From Lactobacillaceae bacterium (GTDB lineage Bacteria > Pseudomonadota > Alphaproteobacteria > RF32 > CAG-239): a stretch of DNA of 64,000 nt. Both the position numbers and the translations under genes were made by a program. Below, one piece after another: positions 16,853 through 26,043 of the stretch. Position 1 is the stretch's first letter. Each line of letters opens with the position of its first letter. The DNA lies in the NCBI GenBank assembly GCA_031271345.1, contig JAISVX010000001.1:62001-126000 (forward strand). Reading direction: 5' to 3'. Under the pieces are notes generated by a model. The model was not told the origin of the DNA and ran no database searches. It saw only the letters and a program-made list of their open reading frames with translations.

Positions 16853-17956
16853 TTATTTTGCCAATTTTTCAAGAAACCTAATCTGTATATCCGCGATTTG
16901 CTTAACCGTCTCAATTTCGACATACTCATCCAAAGTGTGCATGCCAAACCCCGTGCCTGAGTGCATAATTACGGTTGAACCTCTTACGGCAAATTCTCTC
17001 GCATCGGTCGCACCGCCGATTTGCACAAATTTAATAGGTTTTCCAAGAATACTTTCCGCAAATTTTTTATAGTCTTGAATGTATGGATTATTTTCATCCA
17101 TGACAACAGGCGTGCTGGTCGATGATATTTCATAAGACACGCCGCCGACCAAACATTTTTTTATATTCTTTTCCAAATTTTCTACCGTTGAGTTTTCAGT
17201 CAGGCGAAAATCCAAAAGCGCTTCGGCATAATCGGAAATTACGTTCGACACCTCGCCGCCTTTCATAATTGCAATATGCATTGTGTCAATCCAGGTATTT
17301 TCAGGCTCGCCTGTTTTTTGGGAAAAATAAGGATAATACTTTCTTAAATTTGCCAAACTTGTCATAAGATTTTCATTAGCATCTATGCCTTCCCAAGGAG
17401 TTGAGCCATGAGCGGTAAGCCCTTTTGAGATAATTTTTATAAAAACGGGATTTTTACATTTCGTGATTATTTCCTGAATATCTCCGCCGACATCGTTATC
17501 CAAAACTATTTTGGCTTTGATATTAGGATGCGTTTCAAGAAAAGCTTTGGTGCCTTTTGAGCCTTTTTCTTCGTCGGAAGATAAAATAACGCCGAATTTA
17601 ATTGGAAGCTTCTTTAGAAGAACATGTATCATCGAGTTTATTGCGACAGCGGCAAAAGACTTCATATCAAGTGTTCCGCGTCCATACATTTTTCCGTCTT
17701 TTACAATAGGCGTAAACATGCTGTTCGGAGCTGGAACAACGTCAAGATGTCCTAAAACCAAAACGTCATAATCGTCCGTCTTGACATTTGAAATAGAAAG
17801 AACTGGAGCGTTTAAAACTTTCTCAGAAATTTCAACAACCGCATTTGTGTTTGCGAATAGATTTTTGCAGTAGTTAAAACACTTGTTTATTTCCACTCCG
17901 CTGCCTGTTTCGGTTTTAAATTTTATCAAATTATTGACAACTTCCATCAAATCCAT
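16853..17956 (-). CDS. M20-family metallopeptidase / deacylase
   Basis: A 367-residue zinc hydrolase of the ArgE/DapE/carboxypeptidase G2 family. The metal and catalytic motifs are GHLDVVPAPN, GRGTLDMKSFAA and SSDEEKGSKGTK, with the late metal-binding His in MHSGTGFGMHTLDEYVE. The dimerisation (lid) domain lies between. The ATG at 17956 is chosen because GAGGAGAG sits just ahead; a TTG five codons upstream overlaps that site. The sequence does not separate a desuccinylase, deacetylase or dipeptidase role. It is upstream of tRNA-Arg on the same strand. Confidence 0.85.
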   Translation of the reverse strand: MDLMEVVNNLIKFKTETGSGVEINKCFNYCKNLFANTNAVVEISEKVLNAPVLSISNVKTDDYDVLVLGHLDVVPAPNSMFTPIVKDGKMYGRGTLDMKSFAAVAINSMIHVLLKKLPIKFGVILSSDEEKGSKGTKAFLETHPNIKAKIVLDNDVGGDIQEIITKCKNPVFIKIISKGLTAHGSTPWEGIDANENLMTSLANLRKYYPYFSQKTGEPENTWIDTMHIAIMKGGEVSNVISDYAEALLDFRLTENSTVENLEKNIKKCLVGGVSYEISSTSTPVVMDENNPYIQDYKKFAESILGKPIKFVQIGGATDAREFAVRGSTVIMHSGTGFGMHTLDEYVEIETVKQIADIQIRFLEKLAK

Positions 17957-18031
17957 TAATTCTCTCCTCAAGTTTTATTTATATAAAAGATATATCTATC
18001 TTGTGAAAAAACAATTAAAAGGATTAAAAAA

Positions 18032-18823
18032 TTGAGTTACAGCACACCAAAAGAAATAGCGCAGGATTTTTGTGCGTTTGGCGTTTATAAATACAAAACA
18101 CCGTGGAAAAAATTTGCCGTATTAGCCTTTCTCGGAGGCACATTTATTGCCTTTGGAGGATTGCTGACTGTTATTGTCGCTGGCGGCATGCCAGAAACGC
18201 TGGCAGCGACCCCCGGGCTGGTTAAATTTACCGCCGGTGCATTATTTCCCGTGGGACTGGTTATGGTTTCCGTCGCGGGAGCAGATTTATTTACCAGCGA
18301 CTGCGCGGCAATGGTTCTGCCTTGCGCTCAGAAAGAAACTAAAATTACGGCGTTAATCAAAATCTGGGTATTATCTTATATTTTCAACTTTTTTGGAACT
18401 CAGTTTATCGCATATTTTATGACATATAAAGCGGGGCTTATTTCATCCGATCCATGGCAGTCATACATCCATAATTTGGCAAATGCCAAAGTAAACCAGG
18501 AATTTTGGAAAGTATTTATAAAAGGTATCGGAGCAAACTGGCTGGTCTGCCTTGGAACATGGATGGGCTTTGCGGGAAAAGACGTTATGAGCAAAGCAAT
18601 AGGGATATGGATTCCCGTTATGCTTTTTGTAACCCTTGGATATGAACACTCGATAGCAAATATGTTTTTTGTTCCCGCGGCGATATATTCCGGCGCAGAC
18701 ATAACCTGGAACGCTTTTATTGTTAACAACCTCATTCCTTCGACTCTCGGAAATATTGTCGGCGGAGCCGGTCTGGTCGGCTTTGCATACTGGTATGTTT
18801 ATATGAAAGATTCCAAACAATAG
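18032..18823 (+). CDS. Formate/nitrite transporter (FNT, FocA/NirC family)
   Basis: A 263-residue channel with six membrane segments and the family re-entrant motifs. These appear as VAGADLFTSDC in the first half and LGYEHSIANMFFVP in the second (the conserved pore histidine is in YEHSIANM). FNT channels carry formate, nitrite, hydrosulfide or short acids. Translation starts at TTG, with AAAAGGA 11 bases upstream and no better ATG. With the hydrogenase maturases and class III reductase in this window, formate is the most likely cargo (inference). Confidence 0.9.
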   Translation: MSYSTPKEIAQDFCAFGVYKYKTPWKKFAVLAFLGGTFIAFGGLLTVIVAGGMPETLAATPGLVKFTAGALFPVGLVMVSVAGADLFTSDCAAMVLPCAQKETKITALIKIWVLSYIFNFFGTQFIAYFMTYKAGLISSDPWQSYIHNLANAKVNQEFWKVFIKGIGANWLVCLGTWMGFAGKDVMSKAIGIWIPVMLFVTLGYEHSIANMFFVPAAIYSGADITWNAFIVNNLIPSTLGNIVGGAGLVGFAYWYVYMKDSKQ

Positions 18824-18894
18824 ATTTTTTTACTTTTTATTTATTATATTAAGTTAACTATTAAATATAAGGGAACTAAACAAAGGGTTATGAA

Positions 18895-19395
18895 ATGAAA
18901 AAGTTTTTGCTTGGAATTGCAGTTTTTTTATTGGCGGCAGAAGGTTCGGAAACTGCTGTGGCCGCGGAAGCGGGAGGAGGAGATATTCCCCGCATGGTAT
19001 CCATACGTTCCAACCGCGTAAACGCGCGTTCGGGACCTGGAGCAAGGTATCCTATAGAATGGGTATACTTACAAAAAGACACGCCCGTAGAAATTATTGC
19101 CGAGTTTGAAGTTTGGAGAAAAGTAAAAGACTGGCAGGGTTCGGAATCCTGGGTACATAAATCCATGCTGTCTGGAAAAAGAACCGTAAAAGTTATTACT
19201 CCGGGAGAAAACAACATATACGCAAAAGCTAATTACGACTCTAAAGTAATTGCAAAAGCTGAAGACGACGTTGTCGGCGAAGTAAAGAAATGTCAGGCAA
19301 ATAACAATTTCTGTCTGATCAAGTTTAATTCAATTGAAGGCTGGGTCTCAAAAAACAATCTTTTTGGAATATATCCGAAAGAGATTATCAATTAA
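18895..19395 (+). CDS. Exported SH3-domain protein (SH3_4, COG3807)
   Basis: A 166-residue exported protein with a signal peptide ending around residue 22-25. Two bacterial SH3-like units follow: one from SIRSNRVNARSGPG through WRKVKDWQGSESWVHKSML, and a second from NIYAKANYDSKVIAKAED to CLIKFNSIEGWVSK. This is the COG3807 type, common in Alphaproteobacteria and thought to bind cell-wall material in the periplasm. AAAGGG precedes the ATG, and a strong terminator follows. Confidence 0.85.
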   Translation: MKKFLLGIAVFLLAAEGSETAVAAEAGGGDIPRMVSIRSNRVNARSGPGARYPIEWVYLQKDTPVEIIAEFEVWRKVKDWQGSESWVHKSMLSGKRTVKVITPGENNIYAKANYDSKVIAKAEDDVVGEVKKCQANNNFCLIKFNSIEGWVSKNNLFGIYPKEIIN

Positions 19396-19401
19396 ATTCA
19401 T

Positions 19402-19444
19402 AAAAAAGAGGCTTCAGCATGCAAACCAAAGCCTCTTTTTTTTA
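19402..19444 (+). terminator. Rho-independent terminator
   Basis: A 13-bp stem (AAAAAAGAGGCTT with AAGCCTCTTTTTT) with a 14-base loop and a run of eight T. It follows the SH3 gene. Confidence 0.88.
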
Positions 19445-19587
19445 GATTATATCGATTGTAAAATCAACAGGCGGATTTCGCCTGATGGTCAATATAAATT
19501 TCGAGGATATTTCTATAAACTTTGTTGATTTATTAATGTCTCTGCCTTAATATATATTAAGTTTTAAAGATATGAGGATGTCCAAAA

Positions 19588-20376
19588 ATGATGAAGAAAA
19601 TAGACGACTTTTTAAGGGCTTTGGGAAGACCTTTAGTGAACTTTGTTTCAAGCGTTGGCAACCTGTCTTTATTTATAGGAAAATCTGTATACCACTGCGT
19701 CACGCCGCCTTTTTATTTTAGATTTCTTGGTAAACAATTTATGGACATTGGCTTTTATTCTTTGCCGGTAGTCGCTTTGACAACGGTTTTTGCCGGTATG
19801 GTTATAGCTCTTCAGAGTTATACGGGATTTGCAAAATTCGGCGCGGAAGGAATGGTCGCGTCAGTCGTGCTGATTGCCGTTACCCGCGAGCTGGCGCCTG
19901 TTTTATCAGGACTGATGGTTGCGGGGCGCGTCGGCGCCGCAATGGCAGCGGAAATCGGGACGATGAGAGTTACTGAGCAAATTGACGCTTTGACCACTCT
20001 TTCAACCAATCCATTTAAATATTTGGTTGCTCCGCGCGTTATCGCAGGCATTCTTGTCATGCCTCTCCTGGTTTTAATCGGCGATGTTATCGGCATATTC
20101 GGCGGATATATAATCGGCGTTTATAAATTGCAGTTCAACCCGGCAAACTACATTAACGCAACTCTTCAGGAATTAAGCGCGAACGATATTAACTGCGGCA
20201 TCGCAAAAGCCGCTGTGTTTGGTTTTATCATAACGTTAATGGGCTGCTATAACGGATACAGATCAAGAGGAGGAGCGCAGGGCGTCGGCGAAGCGACGAC
20301 TAACGCCGTGGTTTCTTCGTCTATCTTAATTTTAATATTCAATTATATAATTACAGAACTGTTCTTTGCGAAATAA
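19588..20376 (+). CDS. mlaE: MlaE-family lipid ABC transporter permease
   Basis: The inner-membrane permease of an Mla-type phospholipid transporter, 262 residues, with four to five membrane segments. Landmarks are the conserved AVTRELAPVLSGLMVAGRVGAAMAAEIGTM stretch (positions about 95-125), TNPFKYLVAPRVIAG and the C-terminal TTNAVVSSSILILI. GAGGA lies upstream of the ATG. mlaF follows in the same operon. The substrate-binding mlaD is not in this cluster and must be elsewhere or lost. Confidence 0.93.
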   Translation: MMKKIDDFLRALGRPLVNFVSSVGNLSLFIGKSVYHCVTPPFYFRFLGKQFMDIGFYSLPVVALTTVFAGMVIALQSYTGFAKFGAEGMVASVVLIAVTRELAPVLSGLMVAGRVGAAMAAEIGTMRVTEQIDALTTLSTNPFKYLVAPRVIAGILVMPLLVLIGDVIGIFGGYIIGVYKLQFNPANYINATLQELSANDINCGIAKAAVFGFIITLMGCYNGYRSRGGAQGVGEATTNAVVSSSILILIFNYIITELFFAK

Positions 20377-20393
20377 AAACGGAGATTATTACA

Positions 20394-21158
20394 ATGGATG
20401 ATGTAAAAATAAAAATAAAAAATCTTCACAAAGCTTTTGGAAAAAAGAAAGTTCTTAACGGGGTGGATTTAGAGATAAAAAAAGGCGAATCCCTGGTTGT
20501 TATCGGCGGTTCTGGAACAGGAAAATCAGTTCTTATCAAATGTATTCAGGGACTGCTTACTCCAGATGCCGGCTCCATTGTCATTGACGACAAAGAAACC
20601 GTTGACTTTCGCAGCAGAGAGCGAGACAGGCTGCACGAAAAAATGGGCATGCTTTTTCAGGGCGGCGCTTTATTTGACAGTTTGTCTGTCTGGGAAAATG
20701 TTGCTTTTGCCCTTATCGAAAATAAAAAATTGCAAAAAAAACAGGCAAAAAACGAGGCGGTAAGAGTTCTCCGTCAGGTTGGTCTGGCTCCAGATGTCGC
20801 GGACTTATATCCATCGGAGCTTTCCGGCGGCATGCAGAAACGCGTTGGTCTGGCGCGGGCAATCGCGACAAAACCAGAGATAATCTTTTTCGACGAGCCA
20901 ACAACTGGTCTTGACCCGATTATGGCGGACGTTATCAACGATTTGATTGTAGAAAGCGCAAAAGGATTGGGAGCGACAACATTAACCATTACTCATGATA
21001 TGGCGTCCGTCCGCAAAATCGCCGACAGAGTGGCAATGCTTTTTAATGGGCAGATTATTTGGCAGGGAACCGTAAAAGAAATGGATAAAACCAATAACGA
21101 ATATGTCAGACAATTTGTTAACGGCAGTTCGCATGGTCCGATAAAAGTGGAGGTTTGA
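20394..21158 (+). CDS. mlaF: MlaF-family ABC transporter ATPase
   Basis: The ATPase partner of MlaE, 254 residues. Walker A is GGSGTGKSV, the signature LSGGMQKRVGLARAIA, and Walker B EIIFFDEPTTGLDP. FQGGALFDSLSVWENVAF is typical of MlaF rather than other ABC ATPases. It begins 18 bases after mlaE. The last bases abut the radA TTG start, so three genes are probably co-transcribed. Confidence 0.93.
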   Translation: MDDVKIKIKNLHKAFGKKKVLNGVDLEIKKGESLVVIGGSGTGKSVLIKCIQGLLTPDAGSIVIDDKETVDFRSRERDRLHEKMGMLFQGGALFDSLSVWENVAFALIENKKLQKKQAKNEAVRVLRQVGLAPDVADLYPSELSGGMQKRVGLARAIATKPEIIFFDEPTTGLDPIMADVINDLIVESAKGLGATTLTITHDMASVRKIADRVAMLFNGQIIWQGTVKEMDKTNNEYVRQFVNGSSHGPIKVEV

Positions 21159-21159
21159 C

Positions 21160-22533
21160 TTGGCTAAAAAAACTATCGTAGAATTTGTTTGTCAAAACTG
21201 CGGCACCGCTTATCCTAAGTGGCAGGGCAAATGTGACAGCTGCAGCGAATGGAATACCATTGTCGAAGAAAAAATCGGCGGCGAAGGCTTCTCTAATATC
21301 GGAACGAAAAGAAAAGGCTATATCATTGATTTTGTTCCATTAAGCGGCTCGGGCGTAAACCTTGAAAGATTAAACACAAACATCAAAGAACTTGACCGAG
21401 TTTTGGGCGGAGGTCTTGTTCCAGGTTCGACTATTCTTGTCGGCGGAGACCCTGGTATCGGCAAGTCCACGCTTTTACTTCAATTATGCGCCAGCATTGC
21501 AAATCTTCCTTCTCACCCGGAATGCTACTATATATCCGGAGAAGAGGCGATTGATCAAGTGAGAATCAGGGCAAAAAGGCTGAAACTGGAAAACTCTCCC
21601 GTGCATTTGGCAAGCGCGACAGACGTAAAAGATATTATCGCGACTTTAGAAAAATCAAATGCCGGAGTTGTTATTATTGACTCCATTCAAACAATGTATT
21701 TGGAAGATGTCGAGTCAACCCCAGGAAGCGTTTCGCAGGTCAGAGCAACCGCTTATGAGCTGATTAAGCTCGCGAAAAAAAAGAATTTTGCGCTTTTTCT
21801 GGTCGGACACGTGACAAAGCAGGGTTCTATAGCCGGTCCGAGAGTTCTTGAACACATGGTTGATACGGTCTTATATTTTGAAGGCGAAAGAGGACATCAG
21901 TTTAGAATTCTCCGCGCGGTAAAAAACCGCTATGGCGCTACTGACGAGATAGGCGTTTTTGAAATGCAGGACCAAGGACTTGTTGAAGTTGACAATCCGT
22001 CCGCGCTGTTCTTGGCAGAAAGACAGGGAAATATTTCCGGCTCATGCGTGTTTGCGGGTTTAGAGGGTTCCCGCCCGGTTTTGGTTGAAATTCAGGCTTT
22101 GGTCAGTCCGACGAGTTACTCCAGCCCTAAGCGCGCGGTCGTCGGATGGGATTCCAACAGGCTTTCAATGGTTCTGGCTGTTTTGGAAGCAAGATGCGGA
22201 TTAGGCTTAAGCTCGCAGGACATATATTTAAATATTGCCGGCGGATTAAAAATTTCTGAGCCTGCGGCAGATTTGGCGGTTGCCATGGCAGTAATTTCAT
22301 CCATGAACAACAAACCGCTTCCGCATGATACCGTAATCTTCGGAGAAATTGGATTGTCCGGCGAAATAAGAGGCGTAAGCCAGCCTAATTTAAGATTAAA
22401 AGAGGCGCGCAAGTTAGGCTTCACCAGCGCGATAACGCCGGCATCTTTGAAAAAAGATAAAAAGCCCGCGTATGATGATATTTCGGTTTTCGAAATAGGA
22501 AATGTTCAAAAATTGATAAACTGGTTTAACTAA
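21160..22533 (+). CDS. radA: DNA repair protein RadA
   Basis: A RecA-like ATPase that helps branch migration in recombination repair. It has 457 residues. The N-terminal zinc ribbon is CQNCGTAYPKWQGKCDSC, the Walker A GGDPGIGKST, and the family-specific KNRYG in RAVKNRYGATDE. The C-terminal third is the Lon-protease-like domain, here without a role in proteolysis. The start is TTG at 21160 behind GGAGG, one base after the mlaF stop. The order radA-cvpA is common in Alphaproteobacteria. Confidence 0.96.
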   Translation: MAKKTIVEFVCQNCGTAYPKWQGKCDSCSEWNTIVEEKIGGEGFSNIGTKRKGYIIDFVPLSGSGVNLERLNTNIKELDRVLGGGLVPGSTILVGGDPGIGKSTLLLQLCASIANLPSHPECYYISGEEAIDQVRIRAKRLKLENSPVHLASATDVKDIIATLEKSNAGVVIIDSIQTMYLEDVESTPGSVSQVRATAYELIKLAKKKNFALFLVGHVTKQGSIAGPRVLEHMVDTVLYFEGERGHQFRILRAVKNRYGATDEIGVFEMQDQGLVEVDNPSALFLAERQGNISGSCVFAGLEGSRPVLVEIQALVSPTSYSSPKRAVVGWDSNRLSMVLAVLEARCGLGLSSQDIYLNIAGGLKISEPAADLAVAMAVISSMNNKPLPHDTVIFGEIGLSGEIRGVSQPNLRLKEARKLGFTSAITPASLKKDKKPAYDDISVFEIGNVQKLINWFN

Positions 22534-22543
22534 GGAAAAAGAA

Positions 22544-23206
22544 ATGCAGCTACTAAATAATTTAGACATCGTAATACTGGTTGTCGTCGCCATATCAAGC
22601 TTTTTGGCTTTTAATAGAGGAATTACAAAAGAATTGTTCTCTATTTTAGGCTGGACGCTGATAATTGCCGCGACAGTTTTTCTCCTGCCGATATTAAATA
22701 AATTTGTTTCTCAATATGTTGAAAATGTCGCGCTGGTAAGCGTGATTGGAATGTGTTTTATTTTATTGGCGCTGTTTATTTTTTGGAATATTTTTACCAA
22801 AAAACTGGTCGGTAAAATCAGAGACAGCAAACTAAGCTACTTTGACAGAATCTTTGGATTTGGATTTGGTTTTGTAAGAGGAGGTCTGCTGGTTGTATTG
22901 TTTTATATCCTTGTAAACTGGATTACGCCCAGAGAATATCAGACAGAAACAATAAAAGATTCGGTTTATTTTGAAATGGCTGGGGTTTTGGCAAAGCCGC
23001 TTGAAAAAATGATACCAGAAGAAACGCTTAGAAATATCCACGAAAAAAGTTCGATTGAAAGATTTATAAATGAAATGGATGACGATACAAGCGCTTCGTT
23101 ATTTGAGCTTCTAAGCCAGCCCCAAATTAAAAAGCTGAAAGAGGAGAAAGTAAAACTCGAGGAAGAAAAAGCCGAGCTGGAAAACAGACAGGCGGAAGAA
23201 TATTAG
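22544..23206 (+). CDS. cvpA: CvpA family membrane protein
   Basis: A 220-residue inner-membrane protein with four membrane segments in the first 130 residues. It also has the family pattern DIVILVVVAISSFLAFNRGITKELF and FDRIFGFGFGFVRGGLLVVL. The C-terminal 40 residues form a charged coiled coil (repeats of EEKxKLEEEKAELE). AAGGAAAAAG precedes the ATG. In many genomes purF follows cvpA, but here the next gene is on the other strand. CvpA is linked to envelope homeostasis and colicin V production. Confidence 0.88.
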   Translation: MQLLNNLDIVILVVVAISSFLAFNRGITKELFSILGWTLIIAATVFLLPILNKFVSQYVENVALVSVIGMCFILLALFIFWNIFTKKLVGKIRDSKLSYFDRIFGFGFGFVRGGLLVVLFYILVNWITPREYQTETIKDSVYFEMAGVLAKPLEKMIPEETLRNIHEKSSIERFINEMDDDTSASLFELLSQPQIKKLKEEKVKLEEEKAELENRQAEEY

Positions 23207-23210
23207 TTAA

Positions 23211-23236
23211 AAATCCGGGGAAAAACCCGGCTTTTT
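23211..23236 (+). terminator. Short terminator hairpin after cvpA
   Basis: Stem CCGGG (23215-23219) with CCCGG (23226-23230), a 6-base loop, then CTTTTT. It is flanked by A and T tracts and lies between convergent genes. Confidence 0.75.
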
Positions 23237-24620
23237 ACATATCAAATATCAATGTGTTTTTGTCATGGGTATAAGTCGCACCAGAATTTGGCTTGTTATA
23301 TATAATATAAACAATATTATTATTCCCTTCCCCATTCCATGCATCAAACTCGCCGATAACCTGCCTTTGGATATTATGCCCAAAAATTTTTCTCACAGTA
23401 TTATCAAACTTCATCGTAAATCTGTTGTTGAAACTTGGGCTGGAAATAATGTTCATAACGACAATTCCACCTGGTTTCAGTTTATCTTTAACTCTTTGAA
23501 GATATTCTTCGGTAACTAAATCTTGAGGGATGTTTTCCTGGCTTGAATATGTATCCAGGAATATCAGATCATACATTTTGGGAGTATATTTCAAAAACTG
23601 GCTGGCGTCTTCAACAATAAATTCTTTATTCATCGTGAGCTTTTCTTCAAGGAAATACTTTTCTGAAACCTCAAGCAACGATTTGTCAATATCAATAAAC
23701 GTATAGTTATGAAAATGGTCGTCATAACCGATTGTAAAACCGCCAGCCCCTAAAACCAAAACATCCATTTGTTCGTCTTTCGGCATTTTGGTTATGATAT
23801 TGTCTTCTATATATTTTATGTAAGGCAGATAAAGATTTTTATCTTTTGAAAACTTTGAAGCATTTGACCAGTTCATCACCATAAGCTTTGAATTTCCATC
23901 GTCCCCGTCATGAATAGAAATTGTTGATACCGCGTTGTTTTCAACTATCCGGTGCTGCTCATATAAATAATAGTCGCTGTTTACCGCGTAGGTCATAGCG
24001 AGTATAATCACAAAGGATATTAAACTTTTTTTGCGCGGTTTGGCTATATACGCACCGCATAGAGCTAAAAAGACAACGATGATAACCGTATGGTTTACGC
24101 CTATCATCGGCATAAGAATCAAAGTTGTTAAAAGCGAGCCAAGCACGGAGCCAATGGTATCAATAGCCATTATTTTGCCCGTATAATCGCGGTTGTATCT
24201 ATGAAGAAATCTTGACATCAGCGCCGTATTTAAGCCAAATAAGTATGGCGCCGCCGACAAAAACATCAACGAATAAATAAATGTTCCCGCAATGTTTGAT
24301 TTAATTCCCATATCCGCCATGATGGTAAAATAATCTTCAATCAGCGTGTGGCTGCCGCCAAACATAATCATTAAGGCGATTATGACAAAGCTGATGTATA
24401 AAAGTTTTCTCAAGTTTGTCTTTATGAGCCTGAGAACTGCTCCGTGATAATATCCAAAAGACATAAAAGCTAGGAATATGCCGATTATTATGGAGGTTGT
24501 AACTGCTGTGTTTCCGGCAAAAATGCCAACCTGGCGAATGGCTATAAGCTCTAAAGATAAGCTTACGTATCCATTTATAAAAATCAGCAAAAGGAGGAGG
24601 TATCTTATTCTTTTATTCAT
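23235..24620 (-). CDS. Membrane-fused spermidine synthase-like protein
   Basis: A 461-residue protein with seven or so membrane segments in the N-terminal half. A C-terminal aminopropyltransferase/methyltransferase domain follows from about residue 245. Domain motifs are VLVLGAGGFTIGYDDHF (binding of the aminopropyl donor), YTFIDIDKSLLEVSEKYF, EDASQFLKY and DLIFLDTYSSQENIPQDLVT. Its spermidine synthase activity is unproven: fused MFS/SpeE proteins differ from the soluble enzyme at the active site. It is a single gene, convergent with cvpA. Confidence 0.82.
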   Translation of the reverse strand: MNKRIRYLLLLLIFINGYVSLSLELIAIRQVGIFAGNTAVTTSIIIGIFLAFMSFGYYHGAVLRLIKTNLRKLLYISFVIIALMIMFGGSHTLIEDYFTIMADMGIKSNIAGTFIYSLMFLSAAPYLFGLNTALMSRFLHRYNRDYTGKIMAIDTIGSVLGSLLTTLILMPMIGVNHTVIIVVFLALCGAYIAKPRKKSLISFVIILAMTYAVNSDYYLYEQHRIVENNAVSTISIHDGDDGNSKLMVMNWSNASKFSKDKNLYLPYIKYIEDNIITKMPKDEQMDVLVLGAGGFTIGYDDHFHNYTFIDIDKSLLEVSEKYFLEEKLTMNKEFIVEDASQFLKYTPKMYDLIFLDTYSSQENIPQDLVTEEYLQRVKDKLKPGGIVVMNIISSPSFNNRFTMKFDNTVRKIFGHNIQRQVIGEFDAWNGEGNNNIVYIIYNKPNSGATYTHDKNTLIFDM

Positions 24621-24730
24621 TTCAACATTCCCAAAATTTCAAATCTAAATTATTTATAGAGCATAATAATTAAATTATCGTTATAAATAGCTTGCAAAAA
24701 ATGGAAATTATAATTAAAACTGTTTCTTAA

Positions 24731-24820
24731 GGACAGGTGGCCGAGCGGCTGAAGGCACACGCTTGGAAAGCGTGCATACGGGAAACCGTATCAAGAGTTC
24801 GAATCTCTTCCTGTCCGCCA
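24731..24820 (+). tRNA. tRNA-Ser (anticodon GGA)
   Basis: A complete 90-base class II tRNA. The acceptor GGACAGG pairs with CCTGTCC, the anticodon stem is CACGC/GCGTG around loop TTGGAAA (GGA), the variable arm is TACGGGAAACCGTA, and CCA is encoded. It reads UCC and UCU codons. Confidence 0.97.
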
Positions 24821-24856
24821 TATTATAATAAAGTTGCCATTTATGGCGGTTTTGTT
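24816..24856 (+). terminator. Terminator overlapping the tRNA-Ser(GGA) 3' end
   Basis: CCGCCATA, which includes the tRNA's own 3' CCGCCA, pairs with TATGGCGG at 24842-24849, followed by TTTTGTT. The tRNA end is thus part of the terminator stem. Confidence 0.6.
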
Positions 24857-24891
24857 ATAATATGATGGATGTGAGATTTGAATTCTGAGAA

Positions 24892-25020
24892 CAAGAGTTC
24901 GAAAATCAGGCATAGGCAAGACGGAAGTATCGCCGCGGTTATGCCGCCAGTTCCGGCGCAGCTAATCTCTTCCTGTTCATCACCAGTCTTCGCTTCGCTA
25001 CGCCGAGGTTAGTGATGGGA
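24892..25020 (+). repeat. tRNA-Ser 3' fragment interrupted by a GC-rich palindromic insert
   Basis: The T arm of the upstream tRNA-Ser(GGA) is repeated here in two pieces: AAGAGTTCGA ends at 24902, and AATCTCTTCCTGT resumes at 24964. About 60 GC-rich bases lie between, with inverted repeats GGCATA (24909-24914) / TATGCC (24940-24945) and GCCG/CGGC. Past the second piece lies another hairpin, CATCAC at 24978 with GTGATG at 25012. The pieces cannot form a working tRNA. It looks like a decayed tRNA copy hit by a repeat element. Confidence 0.6.
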
Positions 25021-25093
25021 TGAGCATAGTGAATGAAGATGGGTCGGTAAAGAATTCATCAAAAGACATTTTTAAATTTCAGGTTATTTTTAT

Positions 25094-25183
25094 GGAGAGA
25101 TGGCAGAGTGGTCGAATGCGGTTGACTCGAAATCAATTATACTTGCAAAGGTATCGGGGGTTCAAATCCCTCTCTCTCCGCCA
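25094..25183 (+). tRNA. tRNA-Ser (anticodon CGA)
   Basis: A complete class II tRNA. The acceptor GGAGAGA pairs with TCTCTCC, the anticodon stem is TTGA/TCAA around loop CTCGAAA (CGA), a long variable arm is present, and CCA is encoded. It reads UCG codons. Its nearest neighbour is the GGA isoacceptor, 270 bases upstream. Confidence 0.96.
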
Positions 25184-25196
25184 TCATGCAACACCG

Positions 25197-25219
25197 CCAC
25201 CCATAGGGTGGTTTTGTTG
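25197..25219 (+). terminator. Terminator after tRNA-Ser(CGA)
   Basis: CCACCC with GGGTGG around a 3-base loop, then TTTTGTT, 14 bases beyond the tRNA 3' end. Confidence 0.75.
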
Positions 25220-25335
25220 TATGAATTGCGGAAGGCTGATTTTAAGCCGCGAAATATTAAAGCTCAAAAACTCCTTGAAAAATCTAAGAATTGAGCATAT
25301 TTTGAAAATATGTAAAATTATAAAGGATTATCGTT

Positions 25336-25950
25336 ATGTTGACTCTTTTTTCCATAATAATATTTATCATTTTTGCCGGAATTATATTGGCTGTCGGCGC
25401 TTATGTCGGAATGATAAAAAAAGACAAGACTATCCGTTCAGCATGGCAAAGCGTTTTAAACATCCTAAGACGCCGATATGATTTAGCGCATTTTCTTGTA
25501 AGTGTTATAAGAGATTATGAAAAAGAAGAAGATTCTCTTTTAGAAGAATTGACAGACTTAATATCCGCGGCTAACGGCGTTTCTTCAGTAGAAGACCGCG
25601 CGGCAGTTGAGAATGAAATATCTCTCACCATCGGCGAAATATTGGATTTTTATGACGATTATCCAGACCTCGGAAACAACGAAAACTATTCAAACCTTGT
25701 CTTTTCACTCAATGATATTGAAAGGCAGCTTCAGGTCGCAAAAACTTTTTATAATGAGAATGTTGACGAGTTTAATGAAACAATAAGAATCTTTCCGATA
25801 AGCCTGGTCGCGGAAAGAATGGCGATGAAAGAAAAACAGCCTTTCAATTATGATGGCGAATATAACGATTATAACGAAGAATATAATATTGACGAAGAGG
25901 ATACCGTTGACGAAGGCGTCTATTATGACCCTGTAGACGGCGAAGGCTAA
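25336..25950 (+). CDS. LemA-family protein
   Basis: A 204-residue protein with an N-terminal membrane helix (about residues 3-25). A helical LemA domain follows: SAWQSVLNILRRRYDLAHFLVSVI near the start and YNENVDEFNETIRIFPISLVAERM near the end are the two family signatures. The last 30 residues are acidic and tyrosine-rich (NDYNEEYNIDEEDTVDEG). Function is unknown in general. AAAGGATT precedes the ATG. Confidence 0.82.
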   Translation: MLTLFSIIIFIIFAGIILAVGAYVGMIKKDKTIRSAWQSVLNILRRRYDLAHFLVSVIRDYEKEEDSLLEELTDLISAANGVSSVEDRAAVENEISLTIGEILDFYDDYPDLGNNENYSNLVFSLNDIERQLQVAKTFYNENVDEFNETIRIFPISLVAERMAMKEKQPFNYDGEYNDYNEEYNIDEEDTVDEGVYYDPVDGEG

Positions 25951-26043
25951 AAATTTTAATGGCAATAAATAATGAAAATGAACTTTTTAAACAGTTGCGG
26001 CGTTTCTAAATTTGAATGGCTAATTTTTTAAGAGGACAATAAC

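Noticed and set aside
25020-25481. ORFs running through the second tRNA-Ser
   Set aside because: They overlap a complete tRNA gene and the beginning of the LemA gene and have no recognisable product.
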